Assembly: GCA_022844475.1 (NCBI GenBank)
Contig: JALHLR010000005.1
Location: 1 to 64,000, forward strand
DNA: 64,000 nucleotides
Origin: Hyphomonadaceae bacterium
GTDB lineage: Bacteria; Pseudomonadota; Alphaproteobacteria; Caulobacterales; Hyphomonadaceae
Direction of reading: 5' to 3'
Shown here: one piece after another, positions 27,521-36,484 of the stretch
Position numbering within the stretch: the first letter of the stretch is position 1
How the letters are laid out: each line of letters opens with the position of its first letter
Position numbers and translations under genes: made by a program
The notes under the pieces: generated by a model
Databases searched by the model: none
Seen by the model: only the letters and a program-made list of their open reading frames with translations
Told to the model about the DNA's origin: nothing

Positions 27521-28177
27521 ATGTTCCGTGCAATCCTGGGGCTTCTTTTTCTGGCGGTATCCGCCATGCCTGCCGTCGCGCAGGGCTATTCGGAGGAGGA
27601 GGCCGGCCGTATCCGCGCTGCGACGGAGCGGTTCGTGATCATCGCCCCGGTCGACGGAAGGACGGGTGCCAATCTCACGCACGAGAACCTCATCGGCAGC
27701 AAGACGCTGCCTGCAGTCTATCTCGATCCAGACTTCTGCGCAGCCGACATCCGCTCCGCCGGTGGATCGGACGTTACGGTCGGGGTGCCCAACAGCGGTG
27801 CGGACGCAATTCTTGCCACGCATGGCGAAGTGGCGTGGCTCGCTGAAGAGTCGGATGTGTTCGGCGCAAAGGTTTTCTTTCTCGCGAATAATGGCGGCCA
27901 GCAGGTCACCGTCGATGTTGGCGGTCGCGCCGTCGTTCCATTCTACGTCAGCCGGAGTGAAGCCGAGGAGACTCAGGAGCTTGCCCAGAAGGCGCTGGGC
28001 GGATCTGCCTCGGTAGCACTGGAGACCTATCCGCTTGAGGGACTGATCCAGCAAATCGCCTCGGGCGGCATGCCGAACGCTTACCTCGTATCTCCCGCCG
28101 CAATGTTCGCCTGGCTCGACGCCTATGGGCGCGGCGCGCGTCTGATCGGTAAGGACTGGCAGGGCGACGGGAATTGA
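27521..28177 (+). CDS. exported protein of unknown function
   Basis: 218 residues from ATG 27521, chosen because it begins a normal Sec signal peptide ([13 protein letters not shown], ending A-V-A-Q-G); the frame extends 46 codons further upstream. The mature part is about 195 residues, rather acidic, with one cysteine (D-F-C-A-A-D) and no motif I recognise. Likely periplasmic. It is followed 16 bases later by upp, which need not be functionally linked. Confidence 0.75.
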   Translation: MFRAILGLLFLAVSAMPAVAQGYSEEEAGRIRAATERFVIIAPVDGRTGANLTHENLIGSKTLPAVYLDPDFCAADIRSAGGSDVTVGVPNSGADAILATHGEVAWLAEESDVFGAKVFFLANNGGQQVTVDVGGRAVVPFYVSRSEAEETQELAQKALGGSASVALETYPLEGLIQQIASGGMPNAYLVSPAAMFAWLDAYGRGARLIGKDWQGDGN

Positions 28178-28193
28178 GATCGCGGGGGCCGAC

Positions 28194-28823
28194 ATGCAGA
28201 GCGTAACGGTCATCGATCACCCGCTTGTCCAGCACAAGCTTACGCTCATGCGAGACCGCACCACATCCACCGCCGGCTTCCGTATGCTGTTGCGCGAGAT
28301 TGCACATCTGCTCTGCTACGAAGTCACACGCGACATCGAGCTCGAAACGACTGACATCGAAACCCCGATGGGTCCGATGACCGCGCCCATCATCAAGGGC
28401 AAGAAGCTCGTTTTCGCCTCGATCCTGCGCGCCGGAAACGGCCTGCTCGACGGCATGCTCGATCTCGTCCCCGCCGCTCGCGTCGCCCATATCGGCATGT
28501 ACCGCGACCACGACACGCTCGAACCCATCGAATACTATTTCAAGGCGCCGGGCGAACTCGAGAACCGCCTTGTCATCGCCGTCGATCCCATGCTCGCCAC
28601 CGGCAATTCCGCTATTGCCGCGATGGAGCGCCTGAAACAGCGTGGCGCCAACCGCATCCGCTTCCTCTGCCTGCTTGCTGCCCCGGAAGGCATCGCGAAA
28701 TTCACGGCCGCCCACCCCGACATCCCGATCTTCACCGCCGCCATCGACAGCCACCTCAACGACAAGGGCTACATTGTGCCGGGACTTGGCGACGCAGGCG
28801 ACAGGATGTTCGGAACGAAGTAG
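28194..28823 (+). CDS. upp: uracil phosphoribosyltransferase
   Basis: 209 residues, the standard length. It salvages uracil to UMP using PRPP in the cytoplasm. The N-terminus [16 protein letters not shown] is characteristic, as are the R-A-G-N-G-L-L-D-G region and the PRPP-binding [10 protein letters not shown] loop (about 130-139). The C-terminal uracil-binding segment [12 protein letters not shown] is intact. A purine-rich run (GGGGG) precedes the ATG. Confidence 0.97.
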   Translation: MQSVTVIDHPLVQHKLTLMRDRTTSTAGFRMLLREIAHLLCYEVTRDIELETTDIETPMGPMTAPIIKGKKLVFASILRAGNGLLDGMLDLVPAARVAHIGMYRDHDTLEPIEYYFKAPGELENRLVIAVDPMLATGNSAIAAMERLKQRGANRIRFLCLLAAPEGIAKFTAAHPDIPIFTAAIDSHLNDKGYIVPGLGDAGDRMFGTK

Positions 28824-28833
28824 TGATTGCCGG

Positions 28834-29310
28834 ATGACCACCGAGCCCTTCTGGAAAAACAAGAAACTGGACGAGATGTCGGACCCGGAGTGGGAATCGC
28901 TCTGCGACGGTTGTGGCAAGTGCTGCCTGGTGAAGCTCGAGGACGAGGCCACCGGCGATCTCTACATCACCAAGCTCCACTGCAAGCTGTTCGACAACAA
29001 GACCTGCCAGTGCAAGGACTATCCCAACCGCAAGCAGTTCGTTCCGGTCTGCGTGAAGCTCACGCCCGAAGTCGTCGCGACCGTCGACTGGCTGCCGCAG
29101 ACTTGCGCCTACCGCCTCGTCCATGAAGGCAAGGATCTCTACGACTGGCACCACCTCATCAGCGGTGACCGCGAAACCATTCATCGCGAGAATTACTCCT
29201 GCCGCAACAAGACGCGCACGGAGGAGGGCGTCGATGACGAAGACGCGTTCGACTACGTCATCGACTGGTTCCATGGCCCGCCGAGGCGGCGGAAGCTGCG
29301 GCGAAGCTAG
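28834..29310 (+). CDS. YcgN/UPF0260 family cysteine-cluster protein
   Basis: 158 residues from the ATG at 28834, ten bases after upp. The conserved cysteine pattern of the UPF0260/YkgJ-type family is complete: C-D-G-C-G-K-C-C near residue 25, C-K-L-F-D-N-K-T-C-Q-C-K-D-Y near 50, and later single cysteines at P-V-C and Q-T-C. These are thought to bind a metal or iron-sulphur centre. The cellular role is not established. No signal peptide. Confidence 0.92.
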   Translation: MTTEPFWKNKKLDEMSDPEWESLCDGCGKCCLVKLEDEATGDLYITKLHCKLFDNKTCQCKDYPNRKQFVPVCVKLTPEVVATVDWLPQTCAYRLVHEGKDLYDWHHLISGDRETIHRENYSCRNKTRTEEGVDDEDAFDYVIDWFHGPPRRRKLRRS

Positions 29311-29313
29311 CCG

Positions 29314-31500
29314 CTATTGCTGCCCGCCTGGCGCTGTGGGAACCGGAAAACCCCGATCCCGCAGCAACGCATCCGGCGTCGCATCGCGGCCGCGGAAAGC
29401 GCGATAGGCCTCGCCCGGGTCAACCGCATTGCGCACCGTGAAAAGGTTTGCGACCATCTTCTGCGCCAGCTCCTTGTCATAGAGCCCGCCCGGCGCCGCG
29501 ACGAACGCTTCCGCCGCATCCGCCGTCAACACCTCGGCCCAGAGATAGCCGTAGTATCCGGCCGCATATCCCTCACTCGAGAAGACATGTCCGAACTGCG
29601 GCGAGCGATGCCGCATCGGAATCTCTTTCGGCATGCCGAGCTTGGCGAGCTCTTCCTTCTCGAACGTGCGCGGATCGAGATTGGCCGGATCGACCGTGTG
29701 GTACCTCATGTCCATGATCGCCGAGCCCAGAAACTCCACCGTCTGGAATCCCTGGTTGAACGTCGCCGCCTTGTTGATCTTGTCGATCAGTTCCTTCGGC
29801 ATCGGCTCGCCTGTCTGGTAGTGGCGAAAGTACTTGTCGACCACCTGGTCGGTCAGCAGCCAGCGCTCCAGAAGCTGCGAATGGAATTCGGTGTAGTCAC
29901 GCACGCCTCCGTTCAGTCCGGTATATTCGACGGTCGACGACAGCCCGTGCAGCGCATGTCCGAATTCGTGGAAGAATGTTTCTGCATCATCGAACGAGAT
30001 CAGCAGTGGCTCTCCCGGCGCCGGCTTCACGAAGTTCGAATTGTTGGACGACAGCGTCGTCACCGGTCCGTCAAACGTCGAATGCGACCGATAGCTCGAG
30101 GCCCAGGCGCCTGATCGCTTCCCCTGACGGGCATACGGATCAAGGTACCAGTAGCCAACATGCTTGCCAGAAGCCTTGTCGGTCACTTCCCAGACGCCGA
30201 CATCCGGATGGAAGACCGGAATGGCGCCCACCGGCACAGCCGCAAAGTTGAACCCGAACAGTTCGCCTGCAACGAAGAACATCGCCTCACGAAGCTTGTC
30301 GAGCTGCAGGTATGGCTTCAGCTGCTCGCCGTCGAGATCATATTTCGCCTTGCGTACTTTCTCTGCGTAAAAGCGGTAGTCCCAAGGCTCGATGGTGATC
30401 TTCGCGCCCTCACTGGCGGCCAGCGCCTGCATGTCTGCGATCTCTTCCTTCGCGCGCACAACGGCCGGACGCCAAACCGCTTCCATCAGCGCAGTCGCCG
30501 CGGCCGGATCGGGCGCCATATTGTCCTGCAGCTGCCAGTCGGCATAAGTCTTGTAGCCCAGCAGGCCGACCCGTTCGTGCCGCAGCTTGAGGATCTGCGC
30601 GATCACTGCGTTGTTGTCGTGTTCATCGCCATTGTCGCCGCGAGAGTAATAGTTGCGCCACACCTGTTCGCGCAGCTTGCGTTCGGTGGAGTAGGTGAGA
30701 AACGGGTCCATGGACGAGCGCGTGTTGGTCACGGCGTACATGCCCGGCTTGCCGAGATCAGCAGCTGTCGCCTTGGCAGATGCAACATAGCTCGCTGGCA
30801 GCCCGCCGATCTGCGCCGGTGTGAGATACGTCACCCAGCCTTCCTCGTCCGCCAGCAGATTGTTGGAAAACTTCGTGTGAAGCTCCGCCAGCTCCTTGTT
30901 GATCGCCGCGTACCGATCGCGCTTCTCGCCGGTCAGTTCGGCGCCGTTGAGCTGGAAGCGGTCATAGACCAGCTTCAGCAACCGCGCCTGGTGCGAGGTG
31001 AGCTTCAGGTTCGCCTGGTCGTCATGCAGCGCCTTGATGCGCGCAAACAACGCCCCGTTCTGCGTGATCTTGCTCTGGTACTCCGAAAGCTTCGGCGCCA
31101 TTTCCGCCTGAATGGACCGGAACTCAGGCGTCGAAAGGTTGGAGGACCAAATACCATAATAGGTCATCGCCCGATCAAGCGCCTCGCCTGCGCGCTCCAT
31201 CGCGACGATGGTGTTCTCGAAAGATGCCTTCGCGGGGTTGTTCGCGATTGCATCGATCTCGGCAAGGTGCGCAGCCATCCCTGCTTCCATCGCCGGCTTC
31301 AGTTGGGCAATGTCCATCTTGTCGAACGCCGGCTGACCGCCATGCTCGCCGGTCCATTCCGCCAGCAACGGGTTGCTCGTCAGCTGCGCCGTCGTCGCCT
31401 CGTCATAGGTCGCGGCAGGAACCGTGGTCAGGTCCTCCGCCGGTCCGCAGGCTGCAAGAAGCGCAATGGCGCTCAGCGACGAAAGCAACAGGCGGCGCAT
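29314..31500 (-). CDS. M3-family zinc metallopeptidase lipoprotein (peptidyl-dipeptidase Dcp type)
   Basis: 728 residues from ATG 31500, whose product starts M-R-R-L-L-L-S-S-L-S-A and has lipobox L-L-A-A-C at about Cys17; 20 further in-frame codons upstream are rejected. The thermolysin-like zinc motif F-H-E-F-G-H-A-L-H-G lies near residue 510, with the family's downstream Glu ligand region. Length fits Dcp (about 680-720). It removes dipeptides from peptides in the periplasm. Convergent with the YcgN gene (3-base gap). Confidence 0.93.
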   Translation of the reverse strand: MRRLLLSSLSAIALLAACGPAEDLTTVPAATYDEATTAQLTSNPLLAEWTGEHGGQPAFDKMDIAQLKPAMEAGMAAHLAEIDAIANNPAKASFENTIVAMERAGEALDRAMTYYGIWSSNLSTPEFRSIQAEMAPKLSEYQSKITQNGALFARIKALHDDQANLKLTSHQARLLKLVYDRFQLNGAELTGEKRDRYAAINKELAELHTKFSNNLLADEEGWVTYLTPAQIGGLPASYVASAKATAADLGKPGMYAVTNTRSSMDPFLTYSTERKLREQVWRNYYSRGDNGDEHDNNAVIAQILKLRHERVGLLGYKTYADWQLQDNMAPDPAAATALMEAVWRPAVVRAKEEIADMQALAASEGAKITIEPWDYRFYAEKVRKAKYDLDGEQLKPYLQLDKLREAMFFVAGELFGFNFAAVPVGAIPVFHPDVGVWEVTDKASGKHVGYWYLDPYARQGKRSGAWASSYRSHSTFDGPVTTLSSNNSNFVKPAPGEPLLISFDDAETFFHEFGHALHGLSSTVEYTGLNGGVRDYTEFHSQLLERWLLTDQVVDKYFRHYQTGEPMPKELIDKINKAATFNQGFQTVEFLGSAIMDMRYHTVDPANLDPRTFEKEELAKLGMPKEIPMRHRSPQFGHVFSSEGYAAGYYGYLWAEVLTADAAEAFVAAPGGLYDKELAQKMVANLFTVRNAVDPGEAYRAFRGRDATPDALLRDRGFPVPTAPGGQQ

Positions 31501-31588
31501 GGAAACCCTCCGAAATCCGAAGGCAGACTTTACCCGCACAGGTCTGGTTGGCCAGTCCAACTCACCCGATTGTGCGGGGTTGGCGCCA

Positions 31589-32251
31589 TCAGTCCGCGAT
31601 GGATCGCTGACTTTCGTAAGCCAGCCGGGCCATGTCGCTGAAACGAAGCTCCATCGCGCGGATCAGGTTGTCCAGGGCCTCTCGCTCTGGATTGCGGCCA
31701 CCGTCGAACAGGTTGAGCGGATCGCGCGGCCTGGCGTCCGTATGCGCCGAGGCCAGCGGCATCCCGCCACCTACATCGAGCAGGTGGGCTTCTCCGCTGG
31801 CGCGACCATCCTTGTCGAACTCTCCCTGCAGCCAGGCGAACGTCTCGCCGAACCAGCCTTGCGGCGGCGCATAGACCTGCTGCCCGTCATGGGTGGCGTA
31901 CAGGATCACCTGATTGTATCCCGACTTCATTGCGACCTGCCGCGCCACCATCGCACAGCTCGCGCCGCCCTCGATCTTCGGAAGTCCGCCGCCCAGCATG
32001 TCGTCCGGCTGCATCGGCGCCAGGCTATCCACAAGCCCGCCCATCCGCCGCGCCATGTGCATCCAGACGGCCTGCTCGTCAGACCGGATGTGCACGAATC
32101 CTTCGGGAGAAACGCGCGCATAAGCAATGCGCAGCGGGAAGCTCACACTCGGAGCTGCAAAGGCGCTGGGCGCTGCCAACGCGGCGCCAAGGCCGGCCAG
32201 GCCAAGGCGAAGCGCTCCGCGTCGCGACAGCGAAACATGACGGGTATCCAT
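31589..32251 (-). CDS. Tat-exported hypothetical protein
   Basis: 220 residues from ATG 32251, giving a clear twin-arginine signal: L-S-R-R-G-A-L-R-L-G-L-A-G followed by a hydrophobic stretch and A-F-A-A-P cleavage. The mature part has G-Y-N-Q-V-I-L-Y-A-T-H-D-G-Q-Q-V-Y and an acidic tail, with no family I can name. Export through Tat suggests a protein that folds or binds a cofactor in the cytoplasm. Its start is 85 bases from ruvC, which diverges from it. Confidence 0.78.
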   Translation of the reverse strand: MDTRHVSLSRRGALRLGLAGLGAALAAPSAFAAPSVSFPLRIAYARVSPEGFVHIRSDEQAVWMHMARRMGGLVDSLAPMQPDDMLGGGLPKIEGGASCAMVARQVAMKSGYNQVILYATHDGQQVYAPPQGWFGETFAWLQGEFDKDGRASGEAHLLDVGGGMPLASAHTDARPRDPLNLFDGGRNPEREALDNLIRAMELRFSDMARLAYESQRSIAD

Positions 32252-32336
32252 GTATGCCAAGGTCTGGCGCGTTGGTTTCCGCCTCATTAACTTCCGGCGT
32301 GTTCCTAATCCGTTCGATACTTGCGACACTGGCGGT

Positions 32337-32840
32337 ATGGTTCAGATGATTCGGATCCTCGGCATTGACCCCGGCCTCCGCCACACCGGCTGGGGCGTCA
32401 TCACGCTCGACGGTCCCCGCCTCGGCTGGATCGCCCATGGTGTGATCAATCCCGATCCGCACGCCGACATGGCTGACCGCCTCGCCATCCTGTGCGCTGG
32501 CCTGCGCGACGTGATCGCGGCGCACACGCCCGATGAAGCCGCGGTCGAAGAGACGTTCGTCAACATCAATCCGAAGTCGACACTCCTGCTGGGCCAGGCG
32601 CGCGGCGCCGCGATGGCGACGCTCGCCGGCGCGGGCCTCAAGGTCCACGAATTTGCGGCACGGAAAGTGAAGCAGTCGATCGTTGGAACGGGCGCAGCCG
32701 ACAAGGCGCAGGTCGCCTTCATGGTTCGCAGGCTGCTGCCCAAGGCGGGAGAAGTTGCCGCCGATGCAGCCGACGCGCTCGCCGTCGCCATCTGCGGCGC
32801 GCATCATCGCCCGCTTGCCGGCGAAAGACGGCACGCATGA
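32337..32840 (+). CDS. ruvC: crossover junction endodeoxyribonuclease RuvC
   Basis: 167 residues. Resolves Holliday junctions by paired nicking. Catalytic acidic residues are visible: Asp in I-L-G-I-D-P-G-L-R-H-T-G-W-G, Glu in A-V-E-E-T-F-V-N, and Asp near the end in A-A-D-A-A-D-A-L-A-V-A. I use the ATG at 32337; the ATG three codons later (M-I-R-I-L-G) is also plausible. It overlaps ruvA by four bases. ruvB is not adjacent but lies 3 kb away at 36485, separated by unrelated genes. Confidence 0.96.
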   Translation: MVQMIRILGIDPGLRHTGWGVITLDGPRLGWIAHGVINPDPHADMADRLAILCAGLRDVIAAHTPDEAAVEETFVNINPKSTLLLGQARGAAMATLAGAGLKVHEFAARKVKQSIVGTGAADKAQVAFMVRRLLPKAGEVAADAADALAVAICGAHHRPLAGERRHA

Positions 32841-33454
32841 TCGGCCGGTTGCGTGGGACAATCGCTGCCATCGGCGAAGGGCAGGCGCTGATCGACGTGC
32901 AGGGCGTGGGTTATCTCGTCCATGCCGGCTCGCGCTCGCTCGCGCGCCTGTCGGTCGGCGAGGTTGCAGAGCTCCATGTCGAAACCCAGATGTCGGAAAG
33001 CGCCGTCCGTCTCTTCGCCTTTGTCAGCGGAGAAGAGCGGGCCTGGTTTTCACGTCTTCAGTCCGCGCCCGGCGTCGGCGCCAAGACCGCGCTCGCAATT
33101 CTCGACACCTTGACCACGTCGCAATTGATGGACGCGATCGCGCTCAACGACACGGCCGCTATCTCGCGCGCCAACGGTGTGGGCAAGAAACTCGCCGAAC
33201 GCATCGTCACCGAATTCAAGGGCAAACCGCCGCCAATGGGGCTGTTCGCGCCCGGCCTCGCGCTCGCCGCCGCCACGACAGCCCAACACCTCTCGGGCGC
33301 CCGCGCCGCCGCCGTCTCCGCGCTCGTCAATCTCGGCTATTCACAAACTGACGCCGCCCGGGTCGTCGCGCAAGCCACGCGAGATGTGGGTGACGATGCA
33401 ACCGAGTCCACGCTGATCCGCGCAGCACTCAAGGCGCTGGCGCCGACCGCATAG
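32837..33454 (+). CDS. ruvA: Holliday junction branch migration protein RuvA
   Basis: 205 residues, normal length. Domain I OB-fold opens M-I-G-R-L-R-G-T-I. Two helix-hairpin-helix motifs follow (P-G-V-G-A-K-T-A near 79 and N-G-V-G-K-K-L-A near 114), then the C-terminal domain III that contacts RuvB. It binds the junction as a tetramer and loads RuvB. Translationally coupled to ruvC through an ATGA overlap. Convergent with the DUF445 gene. Confidence 0.97.
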   Translation: MIGRLRGTIAAIGEGQALIDVQGVGYLVHAGSRSLARLSVGEVAELHVETQMSESAVRLFAFVSGEERAWFSRLQSAPGVGAKTALAILDTLTTSQLMDAIALNDTAAISRANGVGKKLAERIVTEFKGKPPPMGLFAPGLALAAATTAQHLSGARAAAVSALVNLGYSQTDAARVVAQATRDVGDDATESTLIRAALKALAPTA

Positions 33455-33463
33455 CGAACGGCG

Positions 33464-34795
33464 CTAAAGCAACTCCGCCCCGGCATGCAGCACAAGGCCG
33501 ACCAGCCCACCGATGATCGTGCCATTGAGGCGGATGTATTGCAGGTCGCGCCCCACATTGATCTCCAGCTTGTCGACGATCGTCTGCGAGTCCCACTTGC
33601 GGATCGTCTCGGACACCAGCCGCGCAACATCCTCGCCATGCCGCGCCGCAAGCTGAACCAGAAGCCCACGCAGGCGAACGTTCAGGGCTTCGCGCACATG
33701 TGTCTCGCGCAGCAGTCCGGCGCCCAGATTTGTCAGCGCATTCTGCATCCACGCCCGAAGCCGTCCTTCGGGGCTCGCGCAGTCGCGCCGCAACGCCGCC
33801 TTGAACTCCACCCAGCCCGCCTCGACGGCGCCGGCGACCGATGGATGCTTGGCTGCATCCTGCAGCCACGACCCCACGCGCGCCTGTAGTTCCGGGTCGC
33901 TACGCAGGTCGTCAGCAAACTCCGCCACCATCTGGTTGAGTTGCTCACGCACAGGATGGCCGCGGTTGGACGCGACCTCGTACAGAAGATCGTTCACAGC
34001 ATCGATGACCGTATCCGCCACCTTCTTGTCGGCGCTGACAAATCGCATCAGCCAGCCTGAACGCCCGCGGATCCGATCGCGGATCATGTCCTGATTGCTC
34101 TCCAGCAGGCGATACCCCTGCTTGAGCAGCGCATCCAGAATCGCCTGATGTCGCCCCTGTTCCGCCAGTGCCTCCAGCACCGAGCCGAAGGCCGGCGCTA
34201 CGCTCGCGCCCTCCGCTGCTTCGGCTGCCTGCTCGCGCAGGAACGCCGCCACCGTCTCGTCATCCAGCGCATCGAGCAGGGCAGGCACGGCAGAGACAAG
34301 TCCGCCTGCCAGCGCGGTTGACTGCGTCGGCTCCGCCAGCCATTTGCCCAGCGCCTCCGACAGGTCCTTGTCCTTAACGCGCTCAGCGACCAGCTCAGGC
34401 TTCAGGAAGTTGTCGGCGATGAATCGGCCTACCGCCTCTGCAATCCGGTCCTGGTTCTTCGGGATGACAGCCGTGTGGGGAATCGGCAGGCCGAGCGGAT
34501 GCCGGAAGATGGCCGTCACAGCAAACCAGTCTGCCAGCCCGCCCACCATGGCAGCCTCGGCGAAGGCGCGTACAAAGCGCCAATGCATGTCCCATTCCTG
34601 TCCGTCCGGCTCCCACATGTGGGAGAAAACGAACAGGCCCATGATGGCCAGCAGCATGCCATTGGCCAGCCGCCGCATGCGGACGAGGCGCTTGTATCCG
34701 TCGGAAGACGCATCGCCGCTTTTGACGCCCCCGGATCTTGGATCCGGGGTCATCGTGTCACGGGGCAGGTCGAAGGTGCGCTCGTCATGGAGCAT
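33464..34795 (-). CDS. DUF445 family membrane protein
   Basis: 443 residues. A short N-terminal region carries the family signature A-E-A-A-M-V-G-G-L-A-D-W-F-A-V-T-A-I-F (about 80-98) next to a membrane segment (L-A-N-G-M-L-L-A-I-M-G-L-F-V-F). A long, mostly helical middle follows, and the C-terminus has a glycine-rich hydrophobic helix (G-T-I-I-G-G-L-V-G-L-V). The function of this family is not established. It lies between ruvA and the SemiSWEET gene without obvious functional linkage. Later in-frame ATGs leave the start slightly uncertain. Confidence 0.9.
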   Translation of the reverse strand: MLHDERTFDLPRDTMTPDPRSGGVKSGDASSDGYKRLVRMRRLANGMLLAIMGLFVFSHMWEPDGQEWDMHWRFVRAFAEAAMVGGLADWFAVTAIFRHPLGLPIPHTAVIPKNQDRIAEAVGRFIADNFLKPELVAERVKDKDLSEALGKWLAEPTQSTALAGGLVSAVPALLDALDDETVAAFLREQAAEAAEGASVAPAFGSVLEALAEQGRHQAILDALLKQGYRLLESNQDMIRDRIRGRSGWLMRFVSADKKVADTVIDAVNDLLYEVASNRGHPVREQLNQMVAEFADDLRSDPELQARVGSWLQDAAKHPSVAGAVEAGWVEFKAALRRDCASPEGRLRAWMQNALTNLGAGLLRETHVREALNVRLRGLLVQLAARHGEDVARLVSETIRKWDSQTIVDKLEINVGRDLQYIRLNGTIIGGLVGLVLHAGAELL

Positions 34796-34872
34796 GATAT
34801 AGCCCGATCCGGGTCATGGGCGCGATACCGGATCAACGCCGATTGGCCAGTGCATGAGGCAGGGCGAAATCT

Positions 34873-35157
34873 ATGGACGTCGTTGAAATCACCGGCATGG
34901 TCGCCGCCATACTCACGACCGCCGCCTTTGTTCCGCAGGCTGCCAAAGTTGTTCGCACGCGCGACACCGCCGCTATCTCGCTGACCATGTACGCACTGTT
35001 CACCGCTGGCATCGCTTTGTGGGGGGTCTATGGCGTGATGACATGGCAGTGGTCGATCATCATTGCGAACGCGATCACATTCATGCTGGCGGCGATCATC
35101 CTGTCCATCAAGGTCCGGGCCGTCCTCGCAACCCGAGCGACGGGCCGCCAGGCATGA
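34873..35157 (+). CDS. SemiSWEET sugar transporter
   Basis: 94 residues forming one triple-helix bundle (three membrane helices, about 8-28, 37-58 and 62-84). It carries the PQ-loop signature F-V-P-Q-A-A-K-V-V-R-T-R-D, with the conserved Pro-Gln in helix 1. Bacterial SemiSWEETs work as homodimers that carry sugars down a gradient across the inner membrane. The start fits a GGCAGGG-type SD. It is divergent from the DUF445 gene. Confidence 0.9.
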   Translation: MDVVEITGMVAAILTTAAFVPQAAKVVRTRDTAAISLTMYALFTAGIALWGVYGVMTWQWSIIIANAITFMLAAIILSIKVRAVLATRATGRQA

Positions 35158-35171
35158 GGGCGGCTCGCAGC

Positions 35172-35202
35172 TGTCCGGACAACTCCATCCCGTGTCCGGA
35201 CA
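35172..35202. promoter_or_regulatory. paired TGTCCGGACA palindromes, probable operator
   Basis: Two identical perfect 10-bp palindromes TGTCCGGACA lie at 35172-35181 and 35193-35202, exactly 21 bp (two helical turns) apart, in the 128-base gap before the serine-hydrolase gene. The spacing and symmetry suggest two dimers of a regulator binding one DNA face. The regulator is unknown and no regulator gene adjoins. Confidence 0.6.
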
Positions 35203-35285
35203 TCATGCGACTTGAGCTAAGAGTTTCGTTTGCCTGTGATGCCGACGCGAAGAATGTCATGCAAAAATAGAGCCCGGAGACCCGA

Positions 35286-36410
35286 ATGAAGATGCGACTT
35301 GCAGCTCTCGCTCTCGCAGCCCTCTTGCAGGCTGGGTGTGCGGTTGCTCAGCCCGGCCCCGGCCCCGGCCCCGGCCCTGGACTGCGCCAGGGTCCGAACG
35401 GCGGGCCACAGTTGCCTCCGCCACCGATAACGCCAGACATGCCCGGGGCCGCCCTAGCGGCTAGCCTCGATGGCTGGATGTCCGGCTTTGCAGAGCAGCA
35501 GCTGTTCAGCGGCGCAGTCCTTGTCCGTCATGATGGCCAGGATGTCTGGTCGAAAGCCTACGGCCTTGCCAATCGTTCAGCCAGCCTCGCCGCCACTGTC
35601 GATACGCCGTTCAACTTCGGCTCGATCGGCAAGATCCTCACGCACACCGCCATCATTCAACTTGCTGAAGCCGGCAAGCTGTCGCTTGACGACACAGTCG
35701 GCAAATGGCTGCCGGCCTATCCGCAGGCGGTGAGCCGGACGGCCACGATAGAGCAGTTGATCGGCCACCGTGGCGGGATCGCCGACTTCTTTGGACCGGC
35801 CTTCGCGCAGACGCCGAAGTCGCAGCTCACAGCTAACCGCGCCTACTACGATCTCATTTCGCACCAGCCGCCGCTGTTCGCGCCAGGAGCGCGCGAGCAA
35901 TACTGCAATGGCTGCTACGCCGTGCTGGGAGAGATCATCGCGGCGGCAACCGGCGTCAGCTACGAGACCTATGTGCGCGACAAGATCCTTCTCCCCGCCG
36001 GCATGACCCGCACTGTCTTCGCGCCGCCCGCGTCGGCGGCGCGGCCCTATGGGCGGCCGCGACCCGACATGGACCTGCAGGATGTGAGCAGCTTTCATGG
36101 CGCAGCCGCCAGTGCGGCCGGCGGGGCCTACGCCACGCTGCATGATCTCGCAGCCTTCAACGACGCCTTGCGTGACAACAAGCTGACCAGCGCCGCAGGA
36201 ACCGCCGCGATTCTCCGTGCAGACGCCCCCGCGAATGGCCGCGCAACGAAGCGTCACGGCATTGGAGGCGGAGCGCCGGGGGTCAACGCACTCCTCACCA
36301 GCAACGGCTCCTGGACCGTCATCACCCTCGCCAATCTCGATCCGCCGGCTGCCGAGGCGCCCGGGTCAGCGATCTTTCGGGCGCTGGCCGGTTCATCAGA
36401 TCGGCCCTGA
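35286..36410 (+). CDS. beta-lactamase-family serine hydrolase lipoprotein (class C / DD-peptidase fold)
   Basis: 374 residues. Lipoprotein signal with lipobox L-Q-A-G-C (Cys18), a low-complexity Pro-Gly linker (23-32), then the beta-lactamase/esterase fold. The active-site S-I-G-K is at 113-116 (S-x-x-K) and Y-C-N at 206-208 (Y-x-N). The third K-T-G-type motif appears as H-G-I-G-G-G near 325. Such proteins are esterases, peptidases or penicillin-binding enzymes, and resistance activity is not implied. SD GGAGA precedes the ATG. Likely outer-membrane or periplasmic anchoring. Confidence 0.88.
   Translation: MKMRLAALALAALLQAGCAVAQPGPGPGPGPGLRQGPNGGPQLPPPPITPDMPGAALAASLDGWMSGFAEQQLFSGAVLVRHDGQDVWSKAYGLANRSASLAATVDTPFNFGSIGKILTHTAIIQLAEAGKLSLDDTVGKWLPAYPQAVSRTATIEQLIGHRGGIADFFGPAFAQTPKSQLTANRAYYDLISHQPPLFAPGAREQYCNGCYAVLGEIIAAATGVSYETYVRDKILLPAGMTRTVFAPPASAARPYGRPRPDMDLQDVSSFHGAAASAAGGAYATLHDLAAFNDALRDNKLTSAAGTAAILRADAPANGRATKRHGIGGGAPGVNALLTSNGSWTVITLANLDPPAAEAPGSAIFRALAGSSDRP
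35355..35378 (+). repeat. in-frame GGCCCC hexanucleotide repeat
   Basis: Four tandem copies of GGCCCC (the last ends in T) inside the serine-hydrolase gene, encoding the Pro-Gly linker just after the lipid anchor. Gain or loss of a unit changes linker length by two residues without a frameshift. Confidence 0.75.
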
Positions 36411-36484
36411 GTCAGTCTGCGCCTTAACGCTGTCTTCGTTCCTCAAGTGTTCCCTTGGGGAGCGAACTGGTGCAGAAGGCAGCC

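Noticed and set aside
30160-31641. 493-codon plus-strand frame over the M3 peptidase gene
   Set aside because: Antisense to a zinc peptidase with an intact H-E-F-G-H motif; Arg/His-rich translation typical of shadow frames.
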